This document shows, piece after piece, positions 62,676-64,000 of a stretch of DNA of 64,000 nt. The notes beneath the pieces were generated by a model that made no database searches, was not told where the DNA came from, and saw only the letters and a program-made list of their open reading frames with translations. The stretch comes from Prochilodus magdalenae (taxonomy: Eukaryota; Chordata; Actinopteri; Characiformes; Prochilodontidae): the NCBI GenBank assembly GCA_024036415.1, contig JAMWET010001940.1:214501-278500 (forward strand), given 5' to 3'. Position 1 is the stretch's first letter. Each line of letters opens with the position of its first letter. The position numbers were made by a program, and so were the translations under genes.

Positions 62676-64000
62676 TCAGAATATTTGTTGTTCAAAAAGA
62701 ATCTTTTGGTAGCCTTGTGGTGGAGGATGGTAGAAGTCATTAAACTGACAATCCAATATTGCACTGTCATCCACTGCAAACAGAAAAACACAGTTACAGA
62801 GTGCACTTTAACATCCATATGTGCAAAAATATCCATTTCTGAATTAGGTATCAATTTAATATCAATGAGAGACTTTGAGGTCCCATTCTACAACTGTGTT
62901 GTTAATGTAATGTTCTGGTGTTTTTGTTATAGAAACAGTAATAATAAGACCACTCTCCAACCTTTCTGTAATTATAACAATTGAACAGTATTTCAGAACA
63001 GACTTTTACGACATATGTAAATGTTCCAATCGGCTGTCATGTATTGTGCCGCATTCAAACACAGTTTGGGGTAAAACACTCTTTATATGCAAATAGGGGG
63101 CTTGTAGGCTGAATAGGTGGATATAGGTTAACTTGTTTAGGTATGAGAGCTACATTGTTTAAGTGGCAGGAATGGGCTTCCTTAGAGACCAGTCGGTACT
63201 ACACTCAGAAAAACTCATTTTGCAATGTTTTCTCTTTTAGAGTATGTGTGAAATGGAATAATACAGTTTCTGTGGGCCACTGTTAATGCATTTCATTTAA
63301 TGGAAAGAAAAATGACTGCTTTTACAACAGTCTGGCGCACCATATACTACAGGGAAAACTGTTCCTCGAATGCCTGATGCTGGGCAGTTCATATTCTTCC
63401 CATTGAGGTACAAATTCAGCTCCACATGGTCATAGGTTACACCCTGCAAACAGACAAAGATACAGTAAGAGAACAGTGTGAGGTTCCATTAAAGCTGTAT
63501 AACGTCATTCTATTAAAAATACCTATGATGAGGAGTTAAGAGATTGTATTAGAGTCTCTAGAGACTCTTGTTCGAGACTTTGTGTTAACTATCCTCTAGA
63601 TTTTCAGTGATGAAATTTCAACTTCTGACCACAGAGCCACTTCCACCATACATTACCATACCAATATTATGTCATTGTCAGTGTTGTGCTGAAAATGGTC
63701 CAACACACACACATACATACATTATGTTATTGGTAATGCAATATTTATCATGGAAAAAATATTTGCCATTTTAAAGTATCATTATATTTAAACACAATGT
63801 CCCTCCCCTGGTTTACAACAAAGCTTCTCAAAGATACCGAGACCTCTGAAACTCACCACAATGTCTCCTTCCTGCGGCAGGCTGTTAGCCGGTAGCCGGT
63901 TCTTCTCCTCGTTGTTATGGTACACAGTTCCATCTTGCCTCAGCACTAAGCTGTGTGCATCTCTACCCAGTGGGACCTGGTTAAGGTTAGCTTTCTGTGT
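62676..64000 (-). CDS. spryd7: spryd7, SPRY domain-containing protein 7 (last three exons)
   Basis: Exons 64000-63857 (continuing past the window), 63443-63341 and 62773-62676, all GT-AG and in phase, giving the C-terminal 114 residues. They include NLNQVPLGRDAHSLVLRQDG, YHNNEEKNRLPANSLPQEGD, YDHVELNLYLNGKNMNCPAS, GIRGTVFPVVY and VDDSAILDCQFNDFYHPPPQ, ending KILFEQQIF. These match vertebrate SPRYD7 (C13orf1/CLLD6) nearly residue for residue. The protein is one B30.2/SPRY domain of about 196 aa; its molecular role is poorly known, and the human gene lies in the 13q14 region deleted in chronic lymphocytic leukaemia. The first part of the gene is beyond 64000. Confidence 0.95.

Overview
The window is vertebrate nuclear DNA from a teleost fish, most likely an otophysan (characin, electric fish or catfish group). 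The evidence is split vertebrate genes with GT-AG introns, dense Tc1/mariner relics, fish-type short inverted-repeat elements, long (TA)n, (CA)n, (TCTA)n and (AATC)n microsatellites, and a LINE-type tail ending in AATAAAG(TATC)n. The lineage below teleost is an inference from repeat flavour.

Six protein-coding genes are supported. From left to right they are: cdadc1 (minus, exons 1-2 only; the rest lies left of the window), rcbtb1 (minus, complete coding region, 11 coding exons, 531 aa), arl11 (plus, single coding exon, 176 aa), ebpl (minus, 4 exons, 208 aa), kpna3 (minus, 17 coding exons over 23 kb, 521 aa) and spryd7 (minus, last three exons; the 5' part lies right of the window). Exons were joined by hand from frame, splice sites and family similarity. 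The reconstructed lengths of rcbtb1 and kpna3 equal the human protein lengths as I remember them. The gene order matches human 13q14.2 (CDADC1 ... RCBTB1-ARL11-EBPL-KPNA3-SPRYD7), with CAB39L, SETDB2 and PHF11 absent between cdadc1 and rcbtb1.

Region by region: 1-3000 holds the cdadc1 5' end, with a Tc1-like relic in its first intron and a CRE palindrome upstream. 3000-7430 is intergenic or rcbtb1 3' sequence with a Tc1 relic and a (TA)n tract. 7430-20560 is rcbtb1. 20560-23400 holds a second Tc1 relic and arl11. 23400-27670 is the convergent arl11/ebpl interval and ebpl, with a GC-box/E2F-like promoter. 27670-33600 is repeat-rich intergenic DNA. 33600-59430 is kpna3 with a long 3' UTR and introns full of repeats. 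59430-62670 is its upstream region and the spryd7 3' flank. 62676-64000 is spryd7.

The genes are not an operon or a pathway. They do unrelated housekeeping jobs: nucleotide deamination, CUL3 substrate adaptor, ARF-like GTPase, sterol-isomerase-like membrane protein, nuclear import receptor and an SPRY protein. They stay together only as a conserved synteny block. I found no new biological system. The more unusual items are repeat structures at splice sites and promoters, two diverged copies of an interspersed repeat I cannot name, a degenerate ~45-bp minisatellite in a kpna3 intron, and AGCTAAC/GCTAGC-rich clusters just downstream of two gene starts.
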